Assembly: GCA_023412215.1 (NCBI GenBank)
Contig: JAEYNX010000014.1
Coordinates: 186,001-250,000, forward strand
DNA length: 64,000 nucleotides
Reading direction: 5' to 3'
From: Bacillota bacterium
GTDB taxonomy: Bacteria > Bacillota > Clostridia > Oscillospirales > Ruminococcaceae
Under the pieces are notes generated by a model, which saw only the letters and a program-made list of their open reading frames with translations, made no database searches and was not told where the DNA came from. The position numbers and the translations under genes are program-made. The first letter of the stretch is position 1. Every line of letters starts with the position of its first letter. Below, one piece after another: positions 8,186 to 16,515 of this stretch.

Positions 8186-9787
8186 ATGTCACTAATCAGC
8201 GTAAGCAACCTTACGTTTTCATACGACAGCAGCGCCGACGAAATCTTTACCGATGTTTCCTTTCAGCTAGACACCGACTGGCGGCTGGGCTTTATCGGGC
8301 GAAACGGCAGGGGCAAAACCACCTTTTTAAACCTGCTGATGGGCCGCTACCCCTATTCTGGCTTGATCGCAGCGCCGGGGGTGGAGTTTGACTACTTCCC
8401 TTTTGCGGTAGAAAACCAGGACCGCACGACGCTTTCGGTGGCGCGAAACGTGATTGCGCCCTTTGATGAGTGGGAGGAGGAGATGCGCCTTTACACCGAA
8501 GACGGCAGCGACGGGGCGCTGCGGCGCTACGGCGATGTACTGGAGCTTTACAGCGCGCAGGACGGGTTTATTATCAACGAACTGATAGAAAAGGAGCTAA
8601 CCAAGCTTTCGGTGTCTGCCGAGACGCTCGCGCGCCCGTTTGGCACCTTAAGCGGCGGCGAAAAAACCAAGCTGCTGCTGGCTGCCCTCTTCTTAAAAAA
8701 GCACCGCTTTCTGTTGATCGACGAGCCGACCAACCATCTGGACACGCAGGGGCGGCACGCCGTAAGCGATTATCTGGCCACCAAAAAAGGTTTTATTCTG
8801 GTCTCGCACGACCGCGCGTTTCTGGACCACTGCATCGACCATGTGCTTTCAATCAACCGCTGCGGCATCGAGGTGCAAAAGGGCAACTACTCGAGCTGGC
8901 AGGCAAACAAAGACCGGCAGGATACCTTCGAGCTCGCACAGAACGAGCGCCTGCACCACGACATTGCGCGGCTTACCGCCGCCGCCGAGAACACCGCCCG
9001 CTGGTCGGACAAGGTGGAGAAAACCAAGCATGTAAGGCCCGCCTCGGGCTTAAGCCCCGACAGGGGGCACATCGGGCATCAGGCCGCAAAGCTGATGAAG
9101 CGCTCCAAGGCCATCGAGGCGCGGCGGGAGGAGGCCGTAGAGCAGAAGTCGCAGCTATTAAAAAACATTGAGCAGTCTGAGGTTTTAAAGCTGACGATGC
9201 TTAAGCACCACGCCCAGCGGCTGGCGGAGGCCACCGACCTCTCGGTTTGTTACGGCGGCACGCCGCTCTTTGAGCCGGTGAGTTTTACGGTTAACGCGGG
9301 CGACCGGGTGGCGCTCGCGGGCGGCAACGGCAGCGGCAAAACCAGCCTGTTAAAGCTGCTGCTGGGCGAGGATATCCCGCACACGGGGCAGTTGCGCACC
9401 GCCTCGGGGCTTGTGATCTCCTACGCGCAGCAGGATACCTCCTCCCTGCGCGGCGGGCTGCGGGAGTACGCCAAAAACGCGGGGATCGACGAAAGCCTTT
9501 TTATGACGATTTTGCGCAAGCTCGACTTCTCACGCGCGCAGTTTGAAAAGGATATTGCGGACTACAGCGGCGGGCAGAAGAAGAAGGTCGTGCTGGCCAA
9601 AAGCCTCTGCCAGCCCGCGCACCTCTACGTGTGGGATGAGCCTTTAAACTTTGTAGACCTGCTTTCGCGCGTGCAGATTGAGGAGCTTTTGCTGCAATAT
9701 CAGCCCACTATGGTGTTTGTGGAGCATGACGAGGTGTTTTACAATAAAATTACGACAAAGTCCATCGTTTTAAACAGAATTTTGTAG
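8186..9787 (+). CDS. ABC-F ribosomal protection protein, Lsa-like
   Basis: 533 residues with two ABC ATPase domains and no membrane segments. Domain 1: Walker A GRNGRGKTT (about 38-46), signature LSGGEKT (about 155-161), Walker B LLIDEPTNHLD (about 176). Domain 2: GGNGSGKTS, YSGGQKKK and WDEPLNFVD. The opening (SLISVSNLTFSYD, DTDWRLGFIGRNGRGKTTFLNLL) closely resembles the Lsa/CplR group, which displace lincosamides, pleuromutilins and streptogramin A from the ribosome. Start ATG 8186 follows GGAGG at 8173-8177; the frame also opens at TTG 8171. Expression is probably induced through the leader uORF and terminator. A housekeeping ABC-F role cannot be excluded. Confidence 0.88.
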   Translation: MSLISVSNLTFSYDSSADEIFTDVSFQLDTDWRLGFIGRNGRGKTTFLNLLMGRYPYSGLIAAPGVEFDYFPFAVENQDRTTLSVARNVIAPFDEWEEEMRLYTEDGSDGALRRYGDVLELYSAQDGFIINELIEKELTKLSVSAETLARPFGTLSGGEKTKLLLAALFLKKHRFLLIDEPTNHLDTQGRHAVSDYLATKKGFILVSHDRAFLDHCIDHVLSINRCGIEVQKGNYSSWQANKDRQDTFELAQNERLHHDIARLTAAAENTARWSDKVEKTKHVRPASGLSPDRGHIGHQAAKLMKRSKAIEARREEAVEQKSQLLKNIEQSEVLKLTMLKHHAQRLAEATDLSVCYGGTPLFEPVSFTVNAGDRVALAGGNGSGKTSLLKLLLGEDIPHTGQLRTASGLVISYAQQDTSSLRGGLREYAKNAGIDESLFMTILRKLDFSRAQFEKDIADYSGGQKKKVVLAKSLCQPAHLYVWDEPLNFVDLLSRVQIEELLLQYQPTMVFVEHDEVFYNKITTKSIVLNRIL

Positions 9788-9795
9788 AATTTCAA

Positions 9796-9823
9796 TTGAT
9801 TATTGGTATTGTTATGCTATAAT
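9796..9823 (+). promoter_or_regulatory. Promoter of DUF2804 gene
   Basis: -35 TTGATT (9796-9801), 16-bp spacer ending TGC (extended -10), -10 TATAAT (9818-9823). It is embedded in an inverted repeat TTTCAATT...AATTGAAA that could be an operator. Confidence 0.6.
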
Positions 9824-9890
9824 TGAAACAGGAAATATTACCCTACCGCGTTTACGGCCTATCATATTGAGAGAAGAAAGGGGAAAAACC

Positions 9891-10925
9891 ATGCAGAACC
9901 AGATTACGTCAGCAGGCCCTCTTTTGGACGAGAAAGGTACCCTTACGGTACGGGGCTACGCGAAAACACTGCTGCCGGAATACAACCGAAGCGCCATCAA
10001 GGCCAGCAGACTTCTGATCAAGGAATGGGATTATTACCTGATTGCAAACAGCCATTTTGCCGTTGCCCTCACCGTGGCCGATAACGGCTACATGGGGTAC
10101 GCGAGCGCAAGCCTTCTGAATTTTGACACCATTACCCATCACACCGCCAGCATCATCACCCCGTTTTCGATGGGCAAGCTGCGCATGCCCGGCACCACCA
10201 AGGCGGGCAACGTTCTGTTCGAGCACCCAAAGGGCAGTTTTACGTTTGAAATAACCCCGAAGGGACGGCACCTTCACTGTGAGATGAGCAGCTTTAAAGA
10301 CGAAAAGCCGTTTATGGCCGACCTGCTGCTCACCGACGAGCCGGAGGAGTCGATGGTAATCGCCACCCCCTTTGCCGAAAAGAAGACGGCGTTTTACTTT
10401 AACCAAAAGATCAACGGCATGCACGCCGAAGGCCGGGCGGAGTTTGACGGCAAAAGCTACCTCTTTTTGCCCGACAACTCCTTCGCAACGTTAGACTGGG
10501 GGCGCGGCGTGTGGCCCTACTCCAACGTCTGGTACTGGAGCAGCGCCTCGGGGCTGGTGGACGGCGTGCCGTTCGGCTTTAACCTTGGGTACGGCTTCGG
10601 CGATACCTCTGCGGCGAGCGAGAATATGCTGTTTTACAACGGCAAGGCCCATAAACTCGACCAGGTGGTGTTCAATATCCCCAAGGACGGCACGGGCCGC
10701 GACGATTTGATGAACAGCTGGACCTTCGGCTCGAACGACGGGCGCTTCCAGATGACCTTCGCGCCGGTCTTAGACCGCGCGTCACGCACCGACGCCCTGA
10801 TTGTCTGCTCCGACCAGCATCAGGTGTTCGGGCGCTTCTCCGGCACCGCGGTGCTGGACGACGGCAAGGTAATAAAGGTTAAAGATTTTTTCGGTTTTGC
10901 CGAAAAAGTTAAAAACCGCTGGTAA
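9891..10925 (+). CDS. DUF2804 domain-containing protein
   Basis: 344 residues, soluble, no signal peptide. It matches my recollection of the DUF2804 family: the WDYYLIANSHFAVALTVADNGYMG segment near the N-terminus, and conserved LDWGRGVWPYSNVWYW and GVPFGFNLGYGFG stretches rich in Trp, Tyr and Gly, suggesting a beta-rich (possibly lipocalin-like/hydroxyneurosporene synthase-like) fold. Biochemical function is unknown. Start ATG 9891 follows AAGGGG; the frame opens earlier at 9867 without a good site. It stands alone, followed by a dispersed repeat and a hairpin. Confidence 0.75.
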   Translation: MQNQITSAGPLLDEKGTLTVRGYAKTLLPEYNRSAIKASRLLIKEWDYYLIANSHFAVALTVADNGYMGYASASLLNFDTITHHTASIITPFSMGKLRMPGTTKAGNVLFEHPKGSFTFEITPKGRHLHCEMSSFKDEKPFMADLLLTDEPEESMVIATPFAEKKTAFYFNQKINGMHAEGRAEFDGKSYLFLPDNSFATLDWGRGVWPYSNVWYWSSASGLVDGVPFGFNLGYGFGDTSAASENMLFYNGKAHKLDQVVFNIPKDGTGRDDLMNSWTFGSNDGRFQMTFAPVLDRASRTDALIVCSDQHQVFGRFSGTAVLDDGKVIKVKDFFGFAEKVKNRW

Positions 10926-10929
10926 TGAC

Positions 10930-11062
10930 GATACCAATCGCCTTACGTAGGTCGTTATAAAAACAACGTATACGGCTTTTAGCTGTTCAATACTCATTCT
11001 GCGACAACGCTCTGTGTTGTTGCTCTCACCAAGGGTGGGGATAAGAAGACGCATTAGTATTA
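10930..11062 (-). repeat. Dispersed palindromic repeat, family B (minus orientation)
   Basis: Reverse complement starts TAATACTAAT and contains the family core GAGCAACAAC...GCGTTGTCGCAGAATGAGTATTG, followed by a segment with AAAAGCCG. The same order occurs at 23903, 28858 and 42488. No coding capacity. Confidence 0.65.
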
Positions 11063-11064
11063 CA

Positions 11065-11097
11065 ACGCCGCCCATACATAAACTGCATGGGCGGCGT
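11065..11097 (+). terminator. Hairpin after DUF2804 gene
   Basis: 11-bp perfect stem ACGCCGCCCAT/ATGGGCGGCGT with an 11-nt loop. The T tail is weak. A second small hairpin GCCAAGC/GCTTGGC follows at about 11112-11129. Confidence 0.5.
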
Positions 11098-11161
11098 GTA
11101 AAATTCGGCCAAGCAGGTTTCGGCTTGGCTGAAGATATATTGAATACAGGTGGGAAAAGGA

Positions 11162-12073
11162 ATGCAGGTAAATAAGGGTATCTTTAAGGTCGCGCTGGTA
11201 CAGCACAACGCGGTACCAAACAACATCGGCGCAAACATGGAGGGCGCCGTGCGCCTCATCCGCAAGGCGAAGGAGCAGGGCGCAGACCTTGTGCTGTTCC
11301 CCGAGATGTGGTCCAACGGCTACGGCAGGCCGTACAAGGAGGCGGACGCCAAGCCGCTGGATACCTCACGCGTAAAGGACCGGGAGCTTTGGATGAACTC
11401 CGCCGTGGACGACGAGAGCTTTTTTATGAAATCGATGCGAAGCGCCGCCAAGGAGTCGGATATCGCCGTTGTGATGACCTACCTTTCACGCGGTAGCCGT
11501 TCACCGCACAACAGCGCGGTGGTGATCAACCGCTCGGGCGGCATCGCGCTTAAATACTCCAAGGTGCACACCTGCGACTTCGCCATGGAGGCGATGCTCG
11601 AGAGCGGCACCGAATTCGGGGTGTGCGAGGTAGACGGCGTGAAGCTGGGCGTGATGATCTGCTTTGACCGCGAGTTCCCCGAGAGCGCGCGCGTGCTGAT
11701 GCTCAAGGGCGCCGAGCTGATCTTGGTGCCAAACGCCTGCAGCATGAACCCGGCGAGGCTCAACCAGCTATCCACCCGCGCTTTCGAAAACATGGTGGGT
11801 GTTGCCATGGCAAACTACCCGGGGCCGCGCCACGGGCAGTCCTGCGCGTTCAGCCCCATCGTTTTCAACCCCGAGGGCAGCTATGTAGACAACACGCTGC
11901 TGATGGCGGACGATGTTACCGAGGACATTTTTATGGTCTCGTTTGATATGGCGGCCATCCGCGATTACCGCCGCCGCGAGGTGTGGGGTAACGCCTACCG
12001 CAAGGTAAACGCCTACGGCGACCTGCTGAGCACGACGGTGAACGAGCCGTTTTTGCGCAGCCGGGTGAAATAG
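11162..12073 (+). CDS. Carbon-nitrogen hydrolase (nitrilase superfamily)
   Basis: 303 residues. The Glu-Lys-Cys triad is present: Glu in LVLFPEMW (about 48), Lys in ALKYSKVHTCDF (about 134) and Cys in LGVMICFDREFPE (about 167). This defines a nitrilase-superfamily amidase, acting on a small C-N substrate such as an omega-amide or carbamoyl compound. The HTCDF sequence after the Lys is close to the N-carbamoylputrescine amidase-like branches, but the substrate is not determinable. ATG 11162 is chosen over GTG 11150 because AGGTGG lies 8 bases upstream. Monocistronic, with a strong terminator after it. Confidence 0.88.
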   Translation: MQVNKGIFKVALVQHNAVPNNIGANMEGAVRLIRKAKEQGADLVLFPEMWSNGYGRPYKEADAKPLDTSRVKDRELWMNSAVDDESFFMKSMRSAAKESDIAVVMTYLSRGSRSPHNSAVVINRSGGIALKYSKVHTCDFAMEAMLESGTEFGVCEVDGVKLGVMICFDREFPESARVLMLKGAELILVPNACSMNPARLNQLSTRAFENMVGVAMANYPGPRHGQSCAFSPIVFNPEGSYVDNTLLMADDVTEDIFMVSFDMAAIRDYRRREVWGNAYRKVNAYGDLLSTTVNEPFLRSRVK

Positions 12074-12093
12074 GCCGTTTTAAAACCGCGAAC

Positions 12094-12134
12094 AAAAAGG
12101 AACGGAGGTGCTGAGCCCTGCCCGTTCCTTTTTT
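12094..12134 (+). terminator. Terminator of carbon-nitrogen hydrolase gene
   Basis: Stem AAAAAGGAACGG paired with CCGTTCCTTTTTT, U-rich on the plus strand and A-rich on the 5' side, so probably bidirectional with the convergent hemerythrin gene. Confidence 0.85.
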
Positions 12135-12159
12135 GCTTATGTAAAGATTGTTCGTTGCG

Positions 12160-12555
12160 TTACTTGTTTACGTACTGGGCAATCTCGGTGTCCACATACT
12201 TGATATGGTTAATCAACCAGCCGGAAAGCAGCGAGTTGAGCTTGGAAACCGATAGGATGGTGGGCCCGTTGTCGGCAATATCCTTTTTAATCGCCAATAC
12301 CTGCACAATAAAGTCGTCATGCAGCTTTTTGTGCTCTGCACACTTGGGGTAGCCCGATTTTCTTTGAAGCTCCTGCTCGTCTGCGAAGTGTTTGATGGTG
12401 TACTCTTTTAGATACTCAATCGTGTTAACGACCTCCGCTCTGCCCTTGCCCGCGCTGCAGGCGGCATAAAGAGCATCCATTGCCTCAAACAATCCCTTGT
12501 GTTGGTTGTCGATGAGCGGTACGCCGATTTTTAAGCTTTCGTTCCATGATGGCAT
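12160..12555 (-). CDS. Bacteriohemerythrin
   Basis: 131 residues forming a single hemerythrin four-helix domain. Diiron ligands follow the family pattern: H in LIDNQHKGLFEAMD, the HFADEQE segment, and H in CAEHKKLHDDF with a final H in WLINHIKYVDTEI. It binds O2 at a non-haem diiron site; in anaerobes it is thought to scavenge or sense oxygen. Start: the frame runs to 12678, but ATG 12555 has AAAGGA 9 bases upstream and gives the usual MPSWNESLKIG opening; ATG 12564 is the alternative. Confidence 0.9.
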   Translation of the reverse strand: MPSWNESLKIGVPLIDNQHKGLFEAMDALYAACSAGKGRAEVVNTIEYLKEYTIKHFADEQELQRKSGYPKCAEHKKLHDDFIVQVLAIKKDIADNGPTILSVSKLNSLLSGWLINHIKYVDTEIAQYVNK

Positions 12556-12641
12556 GTTGATCATTCCTTTCGTTTCTAAATCGAGTGTCTTGCTCAATAC
12601 AAATTCCGATATTTGAATCGCAATGAGTATAGTACTATCAT

Positions 12642-12672
12642 AAAGCGCCGGAAATAAAATTTCCAGCGCTTT
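12642..12672 (-). terminator. Terminator of PRPP synthetase gene
   Basis: Stem AAAGCGCCGGAAA paired with TTTCCAGCGCTTT (one mismatch), directly after the prs stop codon and before the hemerythrin gene. Confidence 0.75.
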
Positions 12673-12702
12673 TATCATAATTTTTTAAATTTCTCTCTGT
12701 TT

Positions 12703-13887
12703 TTACTTTTTCCCCTGCATCTTTTCCAACAGTGCGCTGATGCGCTGCGCAGGGTTTAAGAGGTTGCTGATGGATTGGTCGTAATTGAGCCTGTCGATGA
12801 TGAGGGCAAGGTATTTCGACATATCCACCTCCTGGTACCACTCGCGCTGCAACAGCTCCTCGGGGCGGTAGACGAGGTTTGTGGTAAACACCTTGTCAAT
12901 CAGGCCGTCGGCGTAGGCCTTGTCGAAGTTCGCAAGCCCGTCGCAGAAGAGGCCGAACGATACGAAAACGAAGATCCTTTTGGCCTTCTTTTCCTTAAGT
13001 TGCGCGGCAATCTCGAGCACCGAGTCGCCGGAGGAGATCATATCGTCGATGATGATGAGGTCCTTCCCCTCTACGCTGGCACCCAAGAATTCGTGCGCCA
13101 CGATGGGGTTTCTTCCCTGTACGATGGTTGCGTAGTCGCGCCGCTTGTAGAACATGCCGAGGTCCAAACCGAGAATGGAGGAATAATAGATACACCGGCC
13201 CATGCCGCCTTCGTCCGGCGAGATGACCATCAGCTTATCCTTGTCAAACGCGATGTCCTCCACATGGTTGACCATTGCTTTTAAGAACTGGTAGGTGGGA
13301 TGGATGCTGTCAAAGCCGCTGAGCGGTATCGCGTTGTGCACCCGCGGGTCGTGCGCGTCGAAGGTGATGATGTTGTCTACGCCCATGGTGCAGAGCTCCT
13401 GCAGCATCAAAGCGCAGTCAAGGGATTCGCGGGAGGTGCGGCGGTGCTGCCTGCCCTCGTAAAGCATGGGCATAATCACCGTAATGCGTCTGGCCTTGCC
13501 GCCCGCGGCGGCAATAATGCGCTTGAGGTCTTGGTAATGGTCGTCGGGGCTCATGGGTACGTTCTTGCCGTACATGGTGTACTCCACACCATAATTAAAC
13601 ACATCGGCGATAATATACAGGTCGTGACCGCGGATAGATTGCTTGATTAAACCCTTGGCTTCACCTGTGCCAAACCTTGGGCAAACCGCCCCGATTTTAA
13701 AGCTATCCAGCAAATAGCCCGGAACCTCGATCTCCGGGTTCTGCACATTGTGCCGTTCAAGCCTCCATTGTGTAAGGTAGTTGTCCACCTTGTCGGTAAT
13801 CTCCTCGCAGCCTCTCATCCCGATAATACCAAGGGTACCGACAGGGATATCAACCACCTTGCATTCGTGACAGTCAATATAATCCAT
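12703..13887 (-). CDS. prs: Ribose-phosphate pyrophosphokinase (PRPP synthetase)
   Basis: 394 residues, longer than the usual 310-320. The PRPP-binding loop KDLIIIDDMISSGDS is clear, together with the FDAHDPR divalent metal segment and SPDEGGMGRC. It makes PRPP from ribose 5-phosphate and ATP for purines, pyrimidines, His and NAD. The extra length comes from an N-terminal addition (a Cys-containing DCHECK-type start) and a C-terminal helix ending in LEKMQGKK; such long forms are frequent in Clostridia. Start ATG 13887 has a GGGAGG ribosome binding site. It is monocistronic with a strong promoter at 14036-14064 and a leader of about 140 nt. Confidence 0.92.
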   Translation of the reverse strand: MDYIDCHECKVVDIPVGTLGIIGMRGCEEITDKVDNYLTQWRLERHNVQNPEIEVPGYLLDSFKIGAVCPRFGTGEAKGLIKQSIRGHDLYIIADVFNYGVEYTMYGKNVPMSPDDHYQDLKRIIAAAGGKARRITVIMPMLYEGRQHRRTSRESLDCALMLQELCTMGVDNIITFDAHDPRVHNAIPLSGFDSIHPTYQFLKAMVNHVEDIAFDKDKLMVISPDEGGMGRCIYYSSILGLDLGMFYKRRDYATIVQGRNPIVAHEFLGASVEGKDLIIIDDMISSGDSVLEIAAQLKEKKAKRIFVFVSFGLFCDGLANFDKAYADGLIDKVFTTNLVYRPEELLQREWYQEVDMSKYLALIIDRLNYDQSISNLLNPAQRISALLEKMQGKK

Positions 13888-14035
13888 CTACGATTAACCT
13901 CCCACACGCATATTATTCATTTGTTGTTTGACGCGTACAAACGATTCATTCCCGCAAAGAGATGACAGAAATTTGCATTAGACACAAAAGCTTGTGGTTT
14001 CATGCCGCCATATGTACAATATCGTCGCTAACTAA

Positions 14036-14064
14036 ATTTTACACACCATTTACCCGGTTGTCAA
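14036..14064 (-). promoter_or_regulatory. Sigma-A promoter of prs
   Basis: Minus strand: -35 TTGACA (14059-14064), 17-bp spacer, -10 TAAAAT (14036-14041). The rest of the 13,888-14,310 gap shows no gene. Confidence 0.75.
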
Positions 14065-14310
14065 CAAACAGTTGCGCAGAAAATTCACAGGATATTGCGC
14101 GGCAGTCTATACAAAATGCGCTGGAATTTTGCTGTAAACGAGTTTGATATTCTGCCTGAATTCGCCTACGATATGGAATTATTTTCAGCAAACTGCCTCC
14201 CTCTTTAGGGCTATTCACAGCGATGTCTGGTTGTTTAGACGGTTTACAGGCGAAGAGTAGCGCTAGGCGCCTCCTATCGCATTCTATATCGCTATTTATT
14301 GCCGTACCTC

Positions 14311-14338
14311 TTGTAATTGGCGTTTTTTATGCTATAAT
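14311..14338 (+). promoter_or_regulatory. Promoter upstream of corA
   Basis: -35 TTGTAA (14311-14316), 16-bp spacer ending TGC, -10 TATAAT (14333-14338). It implies a leader of about 190-205 nt before corA. Confidence 0.7.
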
Positions 14339-14431
14339 GTAACTTAGTAATCAATATTGGCGGCTTTGCGTGTGCGTTTTTTTGCGGCCTGCCGGTACGG
14401 TGCGTACAAACAAAGGTTTGGAGGTGGCGTT

Positions 14432-14593
14432 GTGAGTCCCGACCCCGGAAGTCCTCGAAGTTGCAATAGTCTATTACGCGGCGGATTTTTGCAGCGCCTG
14501 CCGCTGTTTTTGTCCCCGCAGCTTGGGAGTGATGAGTTTGATCACGTTTATGAAAACCGAAAACAACCGCCTTGTACAGCTCAGCGCCATTGA
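14432..14593 (+). CDS. Possible leader ORF overlapping the corA start
   Basis: A 53-codon frame beginning with GTG 14432, 7 bases after GGAGG, the best ribosome binding site in the corA leader. It runs in a different frame and ends at 14593, inside corA. The peptide is Pro/Ser/Leu-rich with no recognised domain. It could be a translated leader that couples or regulates corA, or may be non-coding. I list it because its translation signal is stronger than that of corA itself. Confidence 0.3.
   Translation: MSPDPGSPRSCNSLLRGGFLQRLPLFLSPQLGSDEFDHVYENRKQPPCTAQRH
14475..14515 (+). terminator. Possible attenuator in corA leader
   Basis: Stem GCGGC(GG)/(CT)GCCGC followed by TGTTTTTGT, located between the corA promoter and start codon. 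The stem is short with a large loop, so this is tentative. Confidence 0.35.
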
Positions 14594-15467
14594 GGATGGC
14601 TGCTGGGTAAATGTTGTAAGCCCCGACGAAAAGGAGATAACCTATCTCGTAGAAACCTTAAAGCTGGATAACGGCTTCGTGCGCAGCTCGCTGGACGAAG
14701 AAGAGACCTCGCGTATCGAGGCGGAGGACGACCAGACGCTGATTATCGTCGACGTGCCGGTCGCCGAAAAGCAGAGCGAGAACACCATTTTGTACACCAC
14801 AATGCCTATCGGCATTATTATCGCCGACAAGGTGATTTATACCATCTCTTTAAAAGAAAACGCCGTTTTATCGGAATTCGCGGGCAACATGGTTAAGAAT
14901 GTACAGACCCACCTGCGCACCCGCTTTCTGCTCACCCTGCTGTTGCGTATCGCCACCCGATACCTGCAGTACCTCAAACAAATCGATAAGATCTCGCACT
15001 TGATGGAGCAGCAGCTGCATAAATCGATGAAGAATCAGGAGCTCATTCAGCTGCTCGGCTTAGAGAAGTCGCTGGTATACTTCTCTACCTCGCTCAAGGC
15101 CAACGACATCACGCTCGAGAAGATTCTGCGCGGGCGGTTTATCAAGCTTTACGAAGACGACAAAGAGTTGCTCGAGGATGTGCTGATTGAAATCAAGCAG
15201 GCCATCGAGATGTCCAGCATCTACTCCGACGTGCTCTCGGGCACCATGGACGCGTTTGCCTCCATCATCTCGAACAACCTAAACATCGTCATGAAGGTGC
15301 TCACCTCCATTACCATCGTGATGTCGATACCCACCATCATCGCCAGCTTCTACGGCATGAACGTGTCGGGTATGCCGCTGACAAACTTCTGGTGGTTCCC
15401 CGTGGCGCTTTCGGTGGTATCGATGTTTGTTGTCGGGTTTATCCTTGTAAAGAAAAAGCTGTTTTGA
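14550..15467 (+). CDS. corA: CorA family magnesium/cobalt transporter
   Basis: About 305 residues. A long cytoplasmic alpha/beta and helical domain is followed by two C-terminal transmembrane helices; the ion-selective GMN motif is in SFYGMNVSGMP near the end of the first. The C-terminus has the usual basic tail (VKKKLF). Role: pentameric channel for Mg2+ (or Co2+) influx. The start is uncertain: ATG 14550 gives the family-like opening MKTENNRLVQL, and ATG 14532 is also in frame; neither has an ideally spaced ribosome binding site. The leader may carry regulatory structure. Confidence 0.9.
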   Translation: MKTENNRLVQLSAIEDGCWVNVVSPDEKEITYLVETLKLDNGFVRSSLDEEETSRIEAEDDQTLIIVDVPVAEKQSENTILYTTMPIGIIIADKVIYTISLKENAVLSEFAGNMVKNVQTHLRTRFLLTLLLRIATRYLQYLKQIDKISHLMEQQLHKSMKNQELIQLLGLEKSLVYFSTSLKANDITLEKILRGRFIKLYEDDKELLEDVLIEIKQAIEMSSIYSDVLSGTMDAFASIISNNLNIVMKVLTSITIVMSIPTIIASFYGMNVSGMPLTNFWWFPVALSVVSMFVVGFILVKKKLF

Positions 15468-15545
15468 TCTTAAGAGTTTTGTCCCGCGCCTACGCTTGCG
15501 GGATGAAACTCTTTTTTGCCGATCTTATGCGAAAGGGGCACTGAC

Positions 15546-16319
15546 ATGAACGAACAAAAGCTGTTTCATCTTGATTTAAACCACTCCGACGGCGCTTTAT
15601 ACGCCATCCTCCCCGGAGACCCCGGGCGGGTGGAGCGGATTGCGGCGTTTTTGGATAACCCCGTGAAGCTGGCGCAGAACCGGGAGTTCACCACCTATGC
15701 GGGCAACCTGGACGGCGAGCGTATACTGGTCACCTCCACCGGCATCGGGGGGCCTTCCGCCGCCATCGCGGTGGAGGAGCTGTACCAGATCGGCGTAAAA
15801 ACCTTTATCCGCGTGGGCACCTGCGGCGGCATGCAGACCGATATCCTTTCGGGCGACGCGATCATCCCCACCGCCGCTATCCGGATGGATGGCACCTCGA
15901 AGGAGTACCTGCCCGTCGAGTACCCCGCCGCCGCCGATTTTAACGTTGTTTCGGCGCTGGTGAACGCGGCTAGCAAGCTTGGGGTACCCTTTCACACCGG
16001 GGTGACGCAGAGCAAGGATTCCTTCTACGGCCAGCATTCTCCCGGCCGCATGCCCGTAGGGTATGAGCTGCAGAACAAGTGGCAGGCGTGGAAGCAGGCG
16101 GGCTGCAAGGCGTCGGAGATGGAGTGCGCCGCCGTTTTCTGCGTAACGGCGTCGCTTGGCGCCCGGGCGGGCGCCGTGCTGCACTGTATCTGGAACCAGG
16201 AGCGCGCGGCGGCAGGGCTTTCAAACCCCGAGGTGCTGGACACCATGCAGGTGATCAAGATCGCGGTAGAGGCGCTGAAAGAACTGATACGGCAGGACAA
16301 AACCAAGAGGGTCTATTAG
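15546..16319 (+). CDS. Uridine phosphorylase / nucleoside phosphorylase
   Basis: 257 residues of the PNP/UDP family. The N-terminal LPGDPGRVERIA phosphate-binding motif, the RVGTCGG segment (second phosphate contact) and the SEMECAAVF nucleoside-binding motif are all present. The Udp-like features QEQ/R are reflected in the segment VGYELQNKWQAWK. It cleaves uridine with phosphate to uracil and ribose 1-phosphate in pyrimidine salvage. Start ATG 15546 follows AAAGGGG by 8 bases. Monocistronic, followed by a strong terminator. A related purine or 5'-deoxynucleoside specificity is possible. Confidence 0.85.
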   Translation: MNEQKLFHLDLNHSDGALYAILPGDPGRVERIAAFLDNPVKLAQNREFTTYAGNLDGERILVTSTGIGGPSAAIAVEELYQIGVKTFIRVGTCGGMQTDILSGDAIIPTAAIRMDGTSKEYLPVEYPAAADFNVVSALVNAASKLGVPFHTGVTQSKDSFYGQHSPGRMPVGYELQNKWQAWKQAGCKASEMECAAVFCVTASLGARAGAVLHCIWNQERAAAGLSNPEVLDTMQVIKIAVEALKELIRQDKTKRVY

Positions 16320-16363
16320 CCGGGTTAACAGAGGGATAAATTCAAATCACTGTATTCTATGTT

Positions 16364-16397
16364 GGGGGCGAACAGTTCAGACTGTCGCCCCCTTGTT
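16364..16397 (+). terminator. Terminator of nucleoside phosphorylase gene
   Basis: Stem GGGGGCG-ACAG paired with CTGT-CGCCCCC, then TTGTTT. Confidence 0.82.
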
Positions 16398-16515
16398 TAT
16401 GGGATATTACCGAGCTATCATATTTACAGGCAGACAAATGTACTTATTATTTTTTTAGAGTTTGTAGCATTTTCCTTGCCTAAGGGGTATTTGTAGCAAA
16501 AGGAGGATTCAGAGC

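Noticed and set aside
14345..14549. M-box riboswitch in corA leader
   Set aside because: I could not find the conserved core sequences of the Mg2+-responsive M-box; only a small ORF and hairpin are visible.
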